From UBA6918 sp040754425 (GTDB lineage: Bacteria > Pseudomonadota > Gammaproteobacteria > Burkholderiales > Thiobacillaceae), in NCBI GenBank assembly GCA_040754425.1, contig JBFMCR010000007.1, positions 62,001 to 126,000 on the forward strand: 64,000 nucleotides of DNA, written 5' to 3'. Both the position numbers and the translations under genes were made by a program. Under the pieces are notes generated by a model, which was not told the origin of the DNA, did no database searches, and saw nothing but the letters and a program-made list of their open reading frames with translations. Shown here in pieces: positions 44,697 to 53,592 of the stretch. Within the stretch, counting starts at the first letter, position 1, and each line of letters starts with the position of its first letter.

Positions 44697-45997
44697 TTGG
44701 CCGGCGTAACCGAATCGGTGATCACCGCCATGCCGGGTTTGAGATCGCCTTCCAGCACTTCGGTCATGCGGCCGTTGGTCAGGCCGGTCTTGATCCTGAT
44801 CGCGACAGGCTGGCCGTCTTTCAGTATCCACACGCGCTTGCCGCCGTTGCCTTTTTCGCCGTTGCGGGGAGTGCGCGTGCCGGTCGTGCGCGGCATGCGC
44901 GGCAGCAGCGACGAAAGTATGCCGCCGGCGCTTGACGCCTTGGCACTGTTCGCGGCGGGTGTGTAGCGCAGCGCGGCGTTGGGCACCAGCAGCGCGTTTT
45001 CCCGAACCGCGGTGCTGATTTCGGCCGTGGCGGTCATGCCCGGGCGCAGGCTCAGGTCCTCGTTGCTGACCTTGAGCACGGCAGGATAGGACACCACGCC
45101 TTCGCTGACGCGCGAACCGTAGCTGACGCGGCTGATCGTGGCGGGATACTTGCGGCCGGGATAGGCATCCACGTTGAAGGTGGCCTGCTGGCCTTCCCGC
45201 ACCTGGCCAACGTCGGCTTCGTCCACGTCCACTTCCAGTTCCATCTCCGACAGGTCCTCGGCCAGGGTGAACAGCACCGGTGTCTGCAGCGAGGCGGCCA
45301 CAGTCTGGCCCGGTTCGACTTTCCTGGCCAGCACCACGCCGTTGATGGGCGAGCGTATGCTGGCCTTGGACAGGTTGGTTTCATCGGAACTCAGCGTGGC
45401 GAGCGCCTGCGACACGCTGGCTTTCGCGCTGGCGAGGCCAGCCTCGGCGCGGGCAAGCTGGGCTTCGGCATTTTCCATTTCGGCGCGCGACGGCACCTTG
45501 CCGCCCGAGAGCTTGTGCACCTCCTGCAGGCGCCGCAGGTTGGCGCGCGCTTCGGTCAGCGTGGCTTCGGACTGGCGTACGCCGGCTTCGGCCGCGACCA
45601 GCGCGGCGCGTGATCTGGCAATCTGGTCATTGAGCCTGGCCGTGTCCAGCCGTGCCAGTTCCTGGCCTTTTTTCACGCGGTCGTTGATGTCGACCAGCAC
45701 CTTGTCGATGATGCCGGAAAGTTCGCTGCCGACATCCACCTGGTTGGTGGGCTGCAGCTTGCCGGTGGCCGAGACGCTGACTTCGAGGCGGCCGCGGGCG
45801 ATGGTCTCGGTTTCGTAGCGCGGCGCTTTGGAATCGCTGCCGGACAAGAGTAAATACAGGCCGACGCCCATGACGAGCAGCAGTGCGGCGCCTGCAAGCA
45901 GCAGCCAGCGTCGAGTGAACGGACCGCCTGCCTCTGTGCCCAGGAGTTTGTTTGCGGCTTCGATGTGGCGGGCTTCTGCAATGCGGGGGGTCGTCAT
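44693..45997 (-). CDS. MacA-type periplasmic adaptor
   Basis: A 434-residue membrane-fusion protein anchored by one N-terminal segment (about 30-52), which is preceded by about 28 cytoplasmic residues. Then come a lipoyl half (ELSGIIDKVLVDINDRVKKG), a long helical hairpin (about 110-220), the second lipoyl half, a beta barrel and a membrane-proximal domain. An Arg/Gly/Ser-rich insert (about 355-385, RMPRTTGTRTPRNGEKGNGG) interrupts the C-terminal domain, which is unusual. Coupled to both neighbours by ATGA. Confidence 0.9.
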   Translation of the reverse strand: MTTPRIAEARHIEAANKLLGTEAGGPFTRRWLLLAGAALLLVMGVGLYLLLSGSDSKAPRYETETIARGRLEVSVSATGKLQPTNQVDVGSELSGIIDKVLVDINDRVKKGQELARLDTARLNDQIARSRAALVAAEAGVRQSEATLTEARANLRRLQEVHKLSGGKVPSRAEMENAEAQLARAEAGLASAKASVSQALATLSSDETNLSKASIRSPINGVVLARKVEPGQTVAASLQTPVLFTLAEDLSEMELEVDVDEADVGQVREGQQATFNVDAYPGRKYPATISRVSYGSRVSEGVVSYPAVLKVSNEDLSLRPGMTATAEISTAVRENALLVPNAALRYTPAANSAKASSAGGILSSLLPRMPRTTGTRTPRNGEKGNGGKRVWILKDGQPVAIRIKTGLTNGRMTEVLEGDLKPGMAVITDSVTPAK

Positions 45998-47469
45998 GCG
46001 GTGTCCTTGCCGGTGGGACTGGTTTCGGCCCGAGGCGGCCAGCTGCCGCGCTGGGATTGGTTTTCCGGCGGCGACCAGCCTCCGCCCAAGGCCTTGTACA
46101 AACGGATCAGCGCCGAGATGCCGTCGGCGCGGGTGCTGGCGAGGCTATCTTCCACCGCCAGCATGCTGCGTTCGGTGTCCAGCACCGACTGGAAGTCGAT
46201 GAGGCCCGCGCTGTATCGATTGCGCGCCAGCAGCGCGGCATTGCGTGCCGAGATGGCGGCATTGCCGAGGGCGCGCTCGCGTTCGCGGCTTTTTGCCAGC
46301 GCGACCAGGGCGTTTTCCACCTCGCCCAGCGCATCGAGCACGGTCTGCTCGTAACTGATCAGCGCCTGTTCGCGCACGGCGTCCTGGATATCGACCTGGG
46401 CGCGCAGGCGGCCGGCATTGAAAATGGGGGCGCTGATGCCGGCCAGGAGCGAGTAGGTGTCCGCGCCGCCGTTGCCGAGTGCGCCAAAGCGCAGAGCTTC
46501 GAGGCCGATGGAGCCGGTCAGGTTGATGCTCGGATAACGTGCCGCCTCGGCCACGCCCACGCGTGCGGTTTCCGCCGCCAGCCTGCGTTCGGCTGCGCGC
46601 ACGTCTGGGCGCTGGCGCAGGGTGTCGGCGGGGATGCCGATGGCGACCGTGGCCGGTGCGTCGGGCAGGCGCGCGGGCGCCGCGGTCAGGCGTTCGTGCA
46701 GGCTGCCGGGCGGATTGCCGAGCAGGATGGCGAGGCGGTTTTCCGCCTCGGCATAGCTTCGCTCCAGATTGGGCATCTGGGCGCGCGTCTGTTCGTAGTT
46801 GGTACGCGCCTGCTCCACGTCCTGGCTGCTGACCAGCCCGGCTTGGGCGCGCCAGTCTGTGAGCTGCAGGGTCTCGGCCTGGCTGGCGAGATTGTCGCGC
46901 GCAATTCTCAGGCGCAACTGGTAGGCGCGCAATTCGACATAATTGAGCGCGATCTCGGCGGCGAGCGAAACCTGGACGTCATGCAGGCCGGCTTCGCTCG
47001 ATTGCAGGTCGGCCTCGGCCGCCTCGATGCTGCGCCGGGTGCCGCCGAACACGTCAATTTCCCAACTGGCGTCGAAGCCGGCGCCATAGACGTTGCGCGC
47101 TGCGCCGGTACCGGTTTCCGCACTGGATTTGCTGCGGCGCGCATCGAGTGAGGCATCCACGCCGGGAAACAACCCCGCCTCGGCGACGGTGCGGCGGGCG
47201 CGTGCCTCGCGCAATCTGGCCTGTGCGCTGCGCATGTCCGGGCTGGCTTGCAGCGCCTCTTCCACCAATGCGGACAGCAGGGGGTCGTTGAGACTGCGCC
47301 ACCACTGGCTGATGTCGCTTGCCGCTTCGCTGCGCACGATTTCCTTGCCGGCTTCGGCCTGGCTCCAGCCTTGTGGCAGGAAAGGAATGAACGATTGGTA
47401 GTCCGGCCCGACCATGGCACAGCCGGAGAGCAGACTGCAGGGGAGGAGTATGGCGAACGTTTTCTTCAT
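45994..47469 (-). CDS. NodT-family outer-membrane lipoprotein (TolC type)
   Basis: A 491-residue outer-membrane channel with a lipoprotein signal (MKKTFAILLPCSLLSGCAMV; lipobox LLSGC, so acylated at C17). The two OEP repeats include YPSINLTGSIGLEALRFGAL. It begins the operon NodT-MacA-ATPase-permease, which encodes a complete envelope-spanning efflux system with every junction an ATGA overlap. The ATG at 47469 is chosen because the lipoprotein signal starts there. Confidence 0.92.
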   Translation of the reverse strand: MKKTFAILLPCSLLSGCAMVGPDYQSFIPFLPQGWSQAEAGKEIVRSEAASDISQWWRSLNDPLLSALVEEALQASPDMRSAQARLREARARRTVAEAGLFPGVDASLDARRSKSSAETGTGAARNVYGAGFDASWEIDVFGGTRRSIEAAEADLQSSEAGLHDVQVSLAAEIALNYVELRAYQLRLRIARDNLASQAETLQLTDWRAQAGLVSSQDVEQARTNYEQTRAQMPNLERSYAEAENRLAILLGNPPGSLHERLTAAPARLPDAPATVAIGIPADTLRQRPDVRAAERRLAAETARVGVAEAARYPSINLTGSIGLEALRFGALGNGGADTYSLLAGISAPIFNAGRLRAQVDIQDAVREQALISYEQTVLDALGEVENALVALAKSRERERALGNAAISARNAALLARNRYSAGLIDFQSVLDTERSMLAVEDSLASTRADGISALIRLYKALGGGWSPPENQSQRGSWPPRAETSPTGKDTA

Positions 47470-47540
47470 GGACGGCGGTGTGCTGGTTGTTATGAGGCAG
47501 GATATTTCATGTGCAGTTCCCGTAAGCATGTCGAAGCGAC

Positions 47541-47855
47541 CTATTCGTGTCGTGGCCGCCTGCGGCAGCTTGCCGCAGGCGCGGTGTCGTCAAGAAAGCA
47601 TTCGACATGGCGGGCGCCGTCGAGGAACATGGCAAGGTCGAATTCGTCCGCCGTCTGATCGAGCTGCCGCTCGAAACGCTCGGGTTCGCTGACGCCTTCG
47701 TAAATTTCCATCCACAGGGCGGGTTCATCGCGTTTTTTCAGCAGTTTTCCGCCGATGCCGCTGCGGCAGGCCAGGCGCGCCTGCATGCTGCGCACCAGCA
47801 GTTCAGCTTCTTCGGCGTTTTTCTCGCTGACGCGGTAGTAGATGTAGTAATTCAA
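47541..47855 (-). CDS. DUF4936 family protein
   Basis: A 104-residue soluble protein starting (M)NYYIYYRVSEKNAEEAELLV and resembling a small ferredoxin-like alpha/beta fold, with the family text CRSGIGGKLLKKRDEPALWM. The TTG start at 47855 overlaps the ygfZ stop (TTGA), so it is coupled to ygfZ. Function unknown; the ygfZ linkage suggests a role near iron-sulfur or tRNA-modifying enzymes (inference). Confidence 0.8.
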   Translation of the reverse strand: MNYYIYYRVSEKNAEEAELLVRSMQARLACRSGIGGKLLKKRDEPALWMEIYEGVSEPERFERQLDQTADEFDLAMFLDGARHVECFLDDTAPAASCRRRPRHE

Positions 47856-48886
47856 GGCAGGGTGTAGGGCTGCGGCTTGAGCGACAGCACCGGACCGTCT
47901 GCGCTTTTCCAGTGGATGGGCTGATTCGCCGCCACGCTTTCGATCTGCGCCACGGCCAGTAGATCGAAACCGCCGCCTGGGGCGGGTGCGGCGTTGACCA
48001 CCATGCCCGAGGCCTGGCCGTCCATGTCGGGTGTGTAGAGGTTGTCGCCCGCCATGGGTGCGTCGGCGCCATCCAGATGCGCGAGATACATGCGGCGCTT
48101 GAGCCGGCCGAGATACTGGGTGCGGGCGACGATTTCCTGCCCGGGATAGCAGCCTTTCTGGAAACTCACGCCGCCCAGCACTTCCCAGTTGACCATTTGC
48201 GGCACGAACTCCTCTTGGGTGGCGGCCACGATCATGGGAATGCCGCTGGATACCCGCACCCAGTCCCACACCGCGGCGCCGACGGGCGTGGCGCGCTTGG
48301 CCAGCGCCGTCCAGGCGGCGGAAGCTTTTTCGGGGGCGAGCGAAAGCACGAACCTGTCGGCGCCGATGCGCACGGTCAGTCCCTGCTCGCCGGCCCGGGT
48401 CTTCATCGTGCCCTCGGGCAGGGGCAGGCCGGCATCATCCAGGGCGGCGGCGGCCTGCGGCCCGGCCAACACCAGGCGCACGTTCTCGTCGGTGGCGTCG
48501 CGCGCGACGACTCTGGAACGCAGAATGAACATCTTCAGGCGCTTCAAGACCGCTTCGCGGATGTCGCCCGACATCTGCAGGCAGGTGTCGGCGCCGTTTT
48601 TCCACATCAGGAAGTTCGCCAGCATGCGACCCTTGGGTGAGCAGTAGCCGTTCCAGGCTGCGGCGTCGGCGGAAAGGCCGCGCACGTCGTTGGTGAACTG
48701 GTTTTGCAGGAACTCGGCGGTGTCTTCGCCGGAAAAGGCCAGCAGGCCCAGTTGCGAGAGGTCGGACACGACCGTGCCGTTTTGCGCGGCGGCGAGTTCC
48801 CCGGCGGGGTTGCCGAAATCGAGCACGCGGCCGTCGTCGATGCGCGCGCCCTGTCGACCGAGAAATTCTTGCCAAGTGGAAATCAT
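47852..48886 (-). CDS. ygfZ: Folate-binding protein YgfZ
   Basis: Tetrahydrofolate-dependent protein that supports assembly or repair of certain iron-sulfur enzymes, including MiaB. The 344-residue protein has the GcvT-like fold and the hallmark KGCYPGQE motif with its conserved Cys (around residue 242). The ATG at 48886 lies in a CATG palindrome that also holds the start of the divergent ygfX-like gene. In E. coli ygfZ is likewise divergent from sdhE-ygfX. Confidence 0.93.
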   Translation of the reverse strand: MISTWQEFLGRQGARIDDGRVLDFGNPAGELAAAQNGTVVSDLSQLGLLAFSGEDTAEFLQNQFTNDVRGLSADAAAWNGYCSPKGRMLANFLMWKNGADTCLQMSGDIREAVLKRLKMFILRSRVVARDATDENVRLVLAGPQAAAALDDAGLPLPEGTMKTRAGEQGLTVRIGADRFVLSLAPEKASAAWTALAKRATPVGAAVWDWVRVSSGIPMIVAATQEEFVPQMVNWEVLGGVSFQKGCYPGQEIVARTQYLGRLKRRMYLAHLDGADAPMAGDNLYTPDMDGQASGMVVNAAPAPGGGFDLLAVAQIESVAANQPIHWKSADGPVLSLKPQPYTLP

Positions 48887-49337
48887 GGTGCTGCAATCCT
48901 CGTATGAATACAGCAAATTCTACATGTTTCTGCCGCTGGAACTGACCCTGCGGCCGTCCAGGATTTATGCCGCAGTGCTGGCCTGTGCGCACGGCTTTGC
49001 CCTTGTCGGGCTTTGGCTGGCTGAGCTGCCGCTCTGGGCTCGGGCGGCCCTGAGCCTTGTCCTTGCGGCCAGCGGGTCTTTGGCATGGCGGGAAATCTCG
49101 AGCGGGCCGTCGCGTTTGCGCATCAGCCAGTCCGGCCGGATCGAGGTGTTCGACGGGGAATGGCAGCCTGCCCATGTCCGCGGCCGACCGGTCGTGCTGC
49201 CATGGCTGGTGAGCCTTGGGCTTGTGACGGAAACCGGCAGGTACTGCAGGCTGCTGCTTTGGCGCGACAGCGCAGAAAATGAACTTCAAAGAAAACTCAG
49301 AGTCTGGCTTCGATGGGGCCCGCTGTGGGGCCGTTGA
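48885..49337 (+). CDS. YgfX-like membrane protein
   Basis: A 150-residue protein with the YgfX layout: two adjacent N-terminal membrane segments (about 30-48 and 52-68), preceded by LPLELTLRPSRIYAAVLACA, and a small cytoplasmic C-terminal domain (SGRIEVFDGEWQPA). YgfX is usually paired with SdhE and has been described as a toxin-like or flavinylation-linked protein; sdhE is not next to it here. Start: ATG 48885, whose codon overlaps the ygfZ start on the other strand, or ATG 48924 (MFLPLEL), which fits the family opening better. Confidence 0.7.
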   Translation: MVLQSSYEYSKFYMFLPLELTLRPSRIYAAVLACAHGFALVGLWLAELPLWARAALSLVLAASGSLAWREISSGPSRLRISQSGRIEVFDGEWQPAHVRGRPVVLPWLVSLGLVTETGRYCRLLLWRDSAENELQRKLRVWLRWGPLWGR

Positions 49338-49378
49338 ATTTTCCGGGTAAGGAACATTTTGGCCTGACTCGGCGGAGA

Positions 49379-49777
49379 ATGAAAATGAAATCCAGAACAG
49401 CTTTCATTGCACTGGTGCTGTCGATCGCTTGCCTGACCAGCGCCTACATGCCGGTAAGCCCACCGCCGTGTCCGGCCGGTGCGGGGTCGGCCTCGGACTT
49501 CGCCGCCCCGGAAAGCGTGGTGCGCAACTATCTGGCGGCCGTCGACCGGGGTGAACTGCTGAGCTTTGAACGCAGGCTCGAGCGTGCCGACATCAATGTG
49601 GTTCGCGTTCAGTACAACTATCTCATCGCCAGCGGTGCAACGGAAACACGGGTTTATTCGACGCTGAAGGAGCCCATGCCGGTGCCCGAGCGGCCGGAAT
49701 ACATGGTGATCGGGGTGTGTTCGGCGATGGTGGACGGCAGCATCGTCGAGACGGAGTCGCACGTCCTGCTGAAGTGA
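49379..49777 (+). CDS. Exported hypothetical protein
   Basis: A 132-residue protein with a signal peptide (1-22, FIALVLSIACLTSA). The mature part (SVVRNYLAAVDRGELLSFER and following) resembles the NTF2-like/cystatin-like folds of small periplasmic proteins, but no family is recognised. GGCGGAGA precedes the ATG. It follows ygfX by 41 bp and is convergent with nadB. Confidence 0.65.
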   Translation: MKMKSRTAFIALVLSIACLTSAYMPVSPPPCPAGAGSASDFAAPESVVRNYLAAVDRGELLSFERRLERADINVVRVQYNYLIASGATETRVYSTLKEPMPVPERPEYMVIGVCSAMVDGSIVETESHVLLK

Positions 49778-49786
49778 CGGGTCTTT

Positions 49787-51406
49787 TCAGAACTCCGGCA
49801 TCATCACTTCGCACACGCCCGGACAGACCAGGCCGGGGCGCGGGTTGAGGATGGTGTTGCCGCCTACCGGCAGCATGCCGGGATAGTCGCGGCTGTAGTG
49901 CAGGCCGCGGCTCTCGTGGCGCAGCATGGCCGAGCGGACGATGAGGTCGGCGGTCAGCACCAGGTTGCGCAATTCGATCAGATCGTGGGTCACGCGGAAA
50001 TTCTGGTAGAACTCGTCGATCTCGTCCTGTAATAAACGTATGCGGTGCGCGGCGCGCGCCAGGCGCTTGTTGGTGCGCACGATGCCGACATAGTCCCACA
50101 TGAAGCGCCTGAGTTCGGCCCAGTTGTGCGAGATGACGATTTCCTCGTCGGCGTCGGTGACGCGCGACTCGTCCCATTCCGGGATGGTATCGGAGACGGA
50201 GGGGGAGTTCTCCAGGATGTGGCGTGCGGTCGCGCGCCCGAACACCAGGCATTCCAGCAGCGAATTCGAGGCCAGGCGGTTGGCGCCGTGCAGTCCGGTG
50301 AAGGCGACTTCGCCCACGGCGTAGAGGTTGCACAGGTCGGTGCAGCCCCACATGTCGGTGACCACCCCGCCGCAGGTGAAGTGCGCGGCCGGTACCACCG
50401 GGATGGGCTCCTGGGTCATGTCGATGCCCAGTTCCGACAGCTGGCGGAAGATGTTGGGGAAGTGCTCGATGATGAATCTGGCCGGCTTGTGCGAGATGTC
50501 GAGGTAGACGCAGTCGAGGCCGCGCTTTTTCATTTCGTAGTCGATGGCGCGCGCCACCACGTCGCGCGTGGCGAGCTCGGCGCGCGGGTCGTGCTCGGGC
50601 ATGAAGCGGGTGCCGTCGGGCAGCTTGAGCACGCCGCCTTCGCCGCGCACCGCCTCGCTGATGAGAAAGGACTTGGCCTGCGGATGGTACAGGCAGGTGG
50701 GATGGAACTGGATGAATTCCATGTTGCCCACGCGGCAGCCCGCGCGCCAGGCCATGGCGATGCCGTCCCCGGTCGAGGTGTCGGGGTTGGTGGTGTAGAG
50801 GTAGACCTTGCCGGCGCCGCCGGTAGCCAGCACCACGTAGCCGGCGGCGAAGGTCTCCACCCTGCCGGTGGCGTTGTTGAGCGCGTACACCCCGTACACG
50901 CGGCGCTCGTCGCCGCCGGCGCGGCGCCCGGTGATGAGATCGATGGCGAGGTGGTTCTCCAGCAGGCGGATGTTGGGGTGGTTGCGGATGCGGCTTGCGA
51001 GCGAAGTCTGTACCACGCGCCCGGTGGCGTCGGCGGCGTGCACCACGCGGCGCTCGCTGTGGCCGCCTTCGCGCGTGAGGTGATAACCGCCGGATGTGGG
51101 CTCGTGGGTGAACGCCACGCCCTGTGCCGCCAGCCAGTCAATCATTTCCCTGCCCTGGCTGACCACGAAGCGGGTGACTTGCTCGTCGCACAGGCCGGCG
51201 CCGGCGATCAGGGTGTCGCGGATGTGGGCTTCCACCGAGTCATGGCTGTCCAGTACCGCGGCGATGCCGCCCTGGGCCCAGGCGCTGGCGCTGTCCAGCA
51301 GTTCGCGCTTGGTCAGGATGGTGACATGCTTGTGCTCCGCGAGATGGAGCGCGGTGGTGAGGGCGGCGAGGCCGCTGCCGATGATGAGGACTTCGCAATT
51401 GTGCAT
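49787..51406 (-). CDS. nadB: L-aspartate oxidase
   Basis: FAD enzyme that oxidises aspartate to iminoaspartate, the first step of NAD synthesis. The 539-residue protein has the FAD-binding GSGLAALTTALHLAEH at the N-terminus, substrate/FAD blocks THEPTSGGYHLTREGGHSERR and HGANRLASNSLLECLVFGRA, and a helical C-terminal domain. Length equals the E. coli enzyme (540). It is divergent from rpoE, as in many proteobacteria. nadA and nadC are not in the window. Confidence 0.97.
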   Translation of the reverse strand: MHNCEVLIIGSGLAALTTALHLAEHKHVTILTKRELLDSASAWAQGGIAAVLDSHDSVEAHIRDTLIAGAGLCDEQVTRFVVSQGREMIDWLAAQGVAFTHEPTSGGYHLTREGGHSERRVVHAADATGRVVQTSLASRIRNHPNIRLLENHLAIDLITGRRAGGDERRVYGVYALNNATGRVETFAAGYVVLATGGAGKVYLYTTNPDTSTGDGIAMAWRAGCRVGNMEFIQFHPTCLYHPQAKSFLISEAVRGEGGVLKLPDGTRFMPEHDPRAELATRDVVARAIDYEMKKRGLDCVYLDISHKPARFIIEHFPNIFRQLSELGIDMTQEPIPVVPAAHFTCGGVVTDMWGCTDLCNLYAVGEVAFTGLHGANRLASNSLLECLVFGRATARHILENSPSVSDTIPEWDESRVTDADEEIVISHNWAELRRFMWDYVGIVRTNKRLARAAHRIRLLQDEIDEFYQNFRVTHDLIELRNLVLTADLIVRSAMLRHESRGLHYSRDYPGMLPVGGNTILNPRPGLVCPGVCEVMMPEF

Positions 51407-51456
51407 GATTGGGTGCTAATCATATAGGCGGAAGGCCCGGCAGGGCCTTTCCGACT

Positions 51457-51483
51457 GAACTTTTTTTGCGGCCTGGGGTCGGA
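51457..51483 (+). promoter_or_regulatory. Sigma-E (RpoE) autoregulatory promoter
   Basis: GAACTT (51457-51462), 16-bp spacer and TCGGA (51479-51483) match the sigma-E pattern GAACTT-N16-TCNNA, upstream of rpoE itself. A palindrome (GGAAGGCCC/GGGCCTTTCC, about 51430-51452) lies just before the -35. Confidence 0.7.
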
Positions 51484-51541
51484 AAGTGCGTTATACGCTC
51501 GCATAATACTAAGCAAAACAAGCATGTTGTCAGGGGGGACT

Positions 51542-52138
51542 GTGGATCGCGAGCTTGACCAGGAGCTGGTCGAACGTGCGCAAAGAGGCGACAAGCGGGC
51601 TTTTGAACTGCTGGTGGCGAAATACCAGCGCAAGCTCGCGCGCCTGCTGTCGCGCATGGTGCGCGACCCGGCCGAGATCGAGGACATCACCCAGGAGTCC
51701 TTCATCAAGGCCTATCGGGCGCTGCCGCAGTTCCGCGGCGACAGCGCGTTTTATACCTGGCTGTACCGCATTGCGGTGAATACGGCCAAGAACTATCTGG
51801 TGGCGCGCGGCCGGCGCGCGCCGACCACGACGGAGTACAGCAGTGAGGAGGCTGAGGGCTTCGAGGATGCCGAACTGCTGCGTGACATCGCCACGCCCGA
51901 CGCCGAACTGCAGACCAAGCAGATCGCCAATGCGGTGAACAAGGCGGTCGAGGAGCTGCCGGAAGAATTGAGGACGGCCATTACCCTGCGCGAAATCGAG
52001 GGCCTGTCCTATGAGGAAATCGCGCAAATGATGGACTGCCCGATCGGCACCGTGCGTTCGCGGATTTTTCGCGCGCGCGAGGCGATCGCGGAGGAAATAC
52101 GGCCCATGCTTGGCACGGGCAAGGACAAGAGGTGGTAG
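51542..52138 (+). CDS. rpoE: RNA polymerase sigma-E factor
   Basis: ECF sigma factor controlling the envelope stress response. The 198-residue protein has the sigma2 region with FRGDSAFYTWLYRIAVNTAK and the sigma4 region with GLSYEEIAQMMDCPIGTVRS. I chose GTG 51542 over ATG 51524 because AGGGGGG sits 5 bp before the GTG and the ATG has no ribosome site. Operon rpoE-rseA-rseB-rseC-degP follows. Confidence 0.95.
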   Translation: MDRELDQELVERAQRGDKRAFELLVAKYQRKLARLLSRMVRDPAEIEDITQESFIKAYRALPQFRGDSAFYTWLYRIAVNTAKNYLVARGRRAPTTTEYSSEEAEGFEDAELLRDIATPDAELQTKQIANAVNKAVEELPEELRTAITLREIEGLSYEEIAQMMDCPIGTVRSRIFRAREAIAEEIRPMLGTGKDKRW

Positions 52139-52140
52139 CC

Positions 52141-52638
52141 ATGCAAAACACGCAAGCAATTGCATCCGACGACACGCACACCGACTGGCTGTCCGAACTG
52201 ATGGACGGCGAGGGTGGTCACGACGAGCGCGAAGACGGCATCAGGCGACTGTGCCGCGATGCCGCCGCGCGCGAGCGCTGGTCACTGTACCACGGCATCG
52301 GCGATGCCATGCGCGGCATGCCGCAACTGTCGCCCGATTTCGAGCGCAGCTTCCGGGCGCGCCTGGCCGCCGAGCCCACGGTGCTGGCGCCGCGCCTGCG
52401 CCGCTATGCCGCCCCCGCGGCCATGGCGCTTGCGGCGTCCCTGGCAGTGGTTTCCGTGGTGGCCATGCTGCCCGGCCTGAATGATGCCGATACTCCTCGG
52501 CTTGTCCAGGACGCACGCCGGCAAAAGATGGAAACAGCGATGGCGCCTTATCTGGTGGCGCATCAGGAATTCTCGCCCGTGGCAGTGGCCTCGCCTTACC
52601 AGAGTGCCGTAATGAGCGTGGAAGAGCCGGCGAAATGA
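52141..52638 (+). CDS. rseA: Anti-sigma-E factor RseA (MucA)
   Basis: Inner-membrane protein that holds sigma-E inactive until cleaved by DegS/RseP-type proteases. The 165-residue protein has an N-terminal cytoplasmic anti-sigma domain (LSELMDGEGG ... WSLYHGIGDAMRG, 1-85), one membrane segment (about 97-117, AAPAAMALAASLAVVSVVAM) and a short periplasmic tail. A ribosome site (AAGAGGTGG) overlaps the rpoE stop. degS and rseP are not in the window. Confidence 0.88.
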   Translation: MQNTQAIASDDTHTDWLSELMDGEGGHDEREDGIRRLCRDAAARERWSLYHGIGDAMRGMPQLSPDFERSFRARLAAEPTVLAPRLRRYAAPAAMALAASLAVVSVVAMLPGLNDADTPRLVQDARRQKMETAMAPYLVAHQEFSPVAVASPYQSAVMSVEEPAK

Positions 52639-53582
52639 TGCTCGCGGCGTCACGGCTTGCTGCGCTGTTCCTTCCGCTGCTGCTGGCGGCCCAGGCCGTG
52701 CCGGCGGCCGATGCAGTCGATTTGATGAACCGCGCCGCCAGGGCCGCGCGCCAGCTCGACTATGCCGGCACCTATACCTATCACCACGGCGAGCATGCCG
52801 AAGTGCTGCGCGTGTCGCATCGCGTCGAAGGCAGGAAGGAACTGCAGAAGGTCGAGGTGCTGGACGGCCCGCATCGCGAGTTCATCCGCATCGATGACGA
52901 CATCTACTGCCATCTTGCCGACGGCAAGACCGTGCGCGTCGACAAGAGCGCGGTGCAGCGCTTTTTCCCGGCGGTGCTGCCCGGCGAGCCCGCGCGCCTG
53001 AAAGCCCATTACATCCCCAAACTGGGCGCGCGCGAAAAGGTGGCGGGGCGCGACTGCCAGATACTGATCCTGGAGCCGCGCGACGGCTATCGCTATACAC
53101 AGATGGTCTGGGTCGACCGCGCCACCTCGCTGCCGCTGAAATCGCAGACCGTGAATGAGCACGGCACGCGCGTATCCATGTTCATATTCTCCGAGGTCGA
53201 TATCGGCAAAGCCCCGGACAAGGCCCTGTTCGACGTGCGCATGGCCGGCAAGCGCACGCAGGCAGCTGGCTTTACTGCCGGCGCCCAGGATGACGTCTGG
53301 GAGCTGTCTCCTCCGCCGGGCTATGTGCGCATCCTCGAAAGCATGCGCCCCCTGCCCGGGGTGAAAAGCCCGGTACTGCACAGCGTCTATTCCGACGGCA
53401 TGAGCAACCTCTCGGTGTTCATCGAACCCATCATCGACGGCGAGGTCGGCATGGAAGGCCTGTCCACCGAAGGCGCCATGAGCGTGTACGCGCGGCGCGT
53501 GGGCGACCACAAGGTGACCGCCTTGGGCGAAGTGCCGCCGGCGGCCCTGCTGGAGACGGCCAACTCGGTGCGCAGGAAATAA
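52635..53582 (+). CDS. rseB: Sigma-E regulator RseB (MucB)
   Basis: Periplasmic protein that binds RseA and shields it, sensing lipid/LPS signals. The 315-residue protein has a signal peptide (1-24), an N-terminal LolA-like domain (DYAGTYTYHHGEHAEVLRVS) and a smaller C-terminal domain (LSPPPGYVRILESMRPLPG). The start overlaps the rseA stop (ATGATG), so it is coupled. Confidence 0.93.
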   Translation: MMLAASRLAALFLPLLLAAQAVPAADAVDLMNRAARAARQLDYAGTYTYHHGEHAEVLRVSHRVEGRKELQKVEVLDGPHREFIRIDDDIYCHLADGKTVRVDKSAVQRFFPAVLPGEPARLKAHYIPKLGAREKVAGRDCQILILEPRDGYRYTQMVWVDRATSLPLKSQTVNEHGTRVSMFIFSEVDIGKAPDKALFDVRMAGKRTQAAGFTAGAQDDVWELSPPPGYVRILESMRPLPGVKSPVLHSVYSDGMSNLSVFIEPIIDGEVGMEGLSTEGAMSVYARRVGDHKVTALGEVPPAALLETANSVRRK

Positions 53583-53592
53583 GCCCGTCGGC

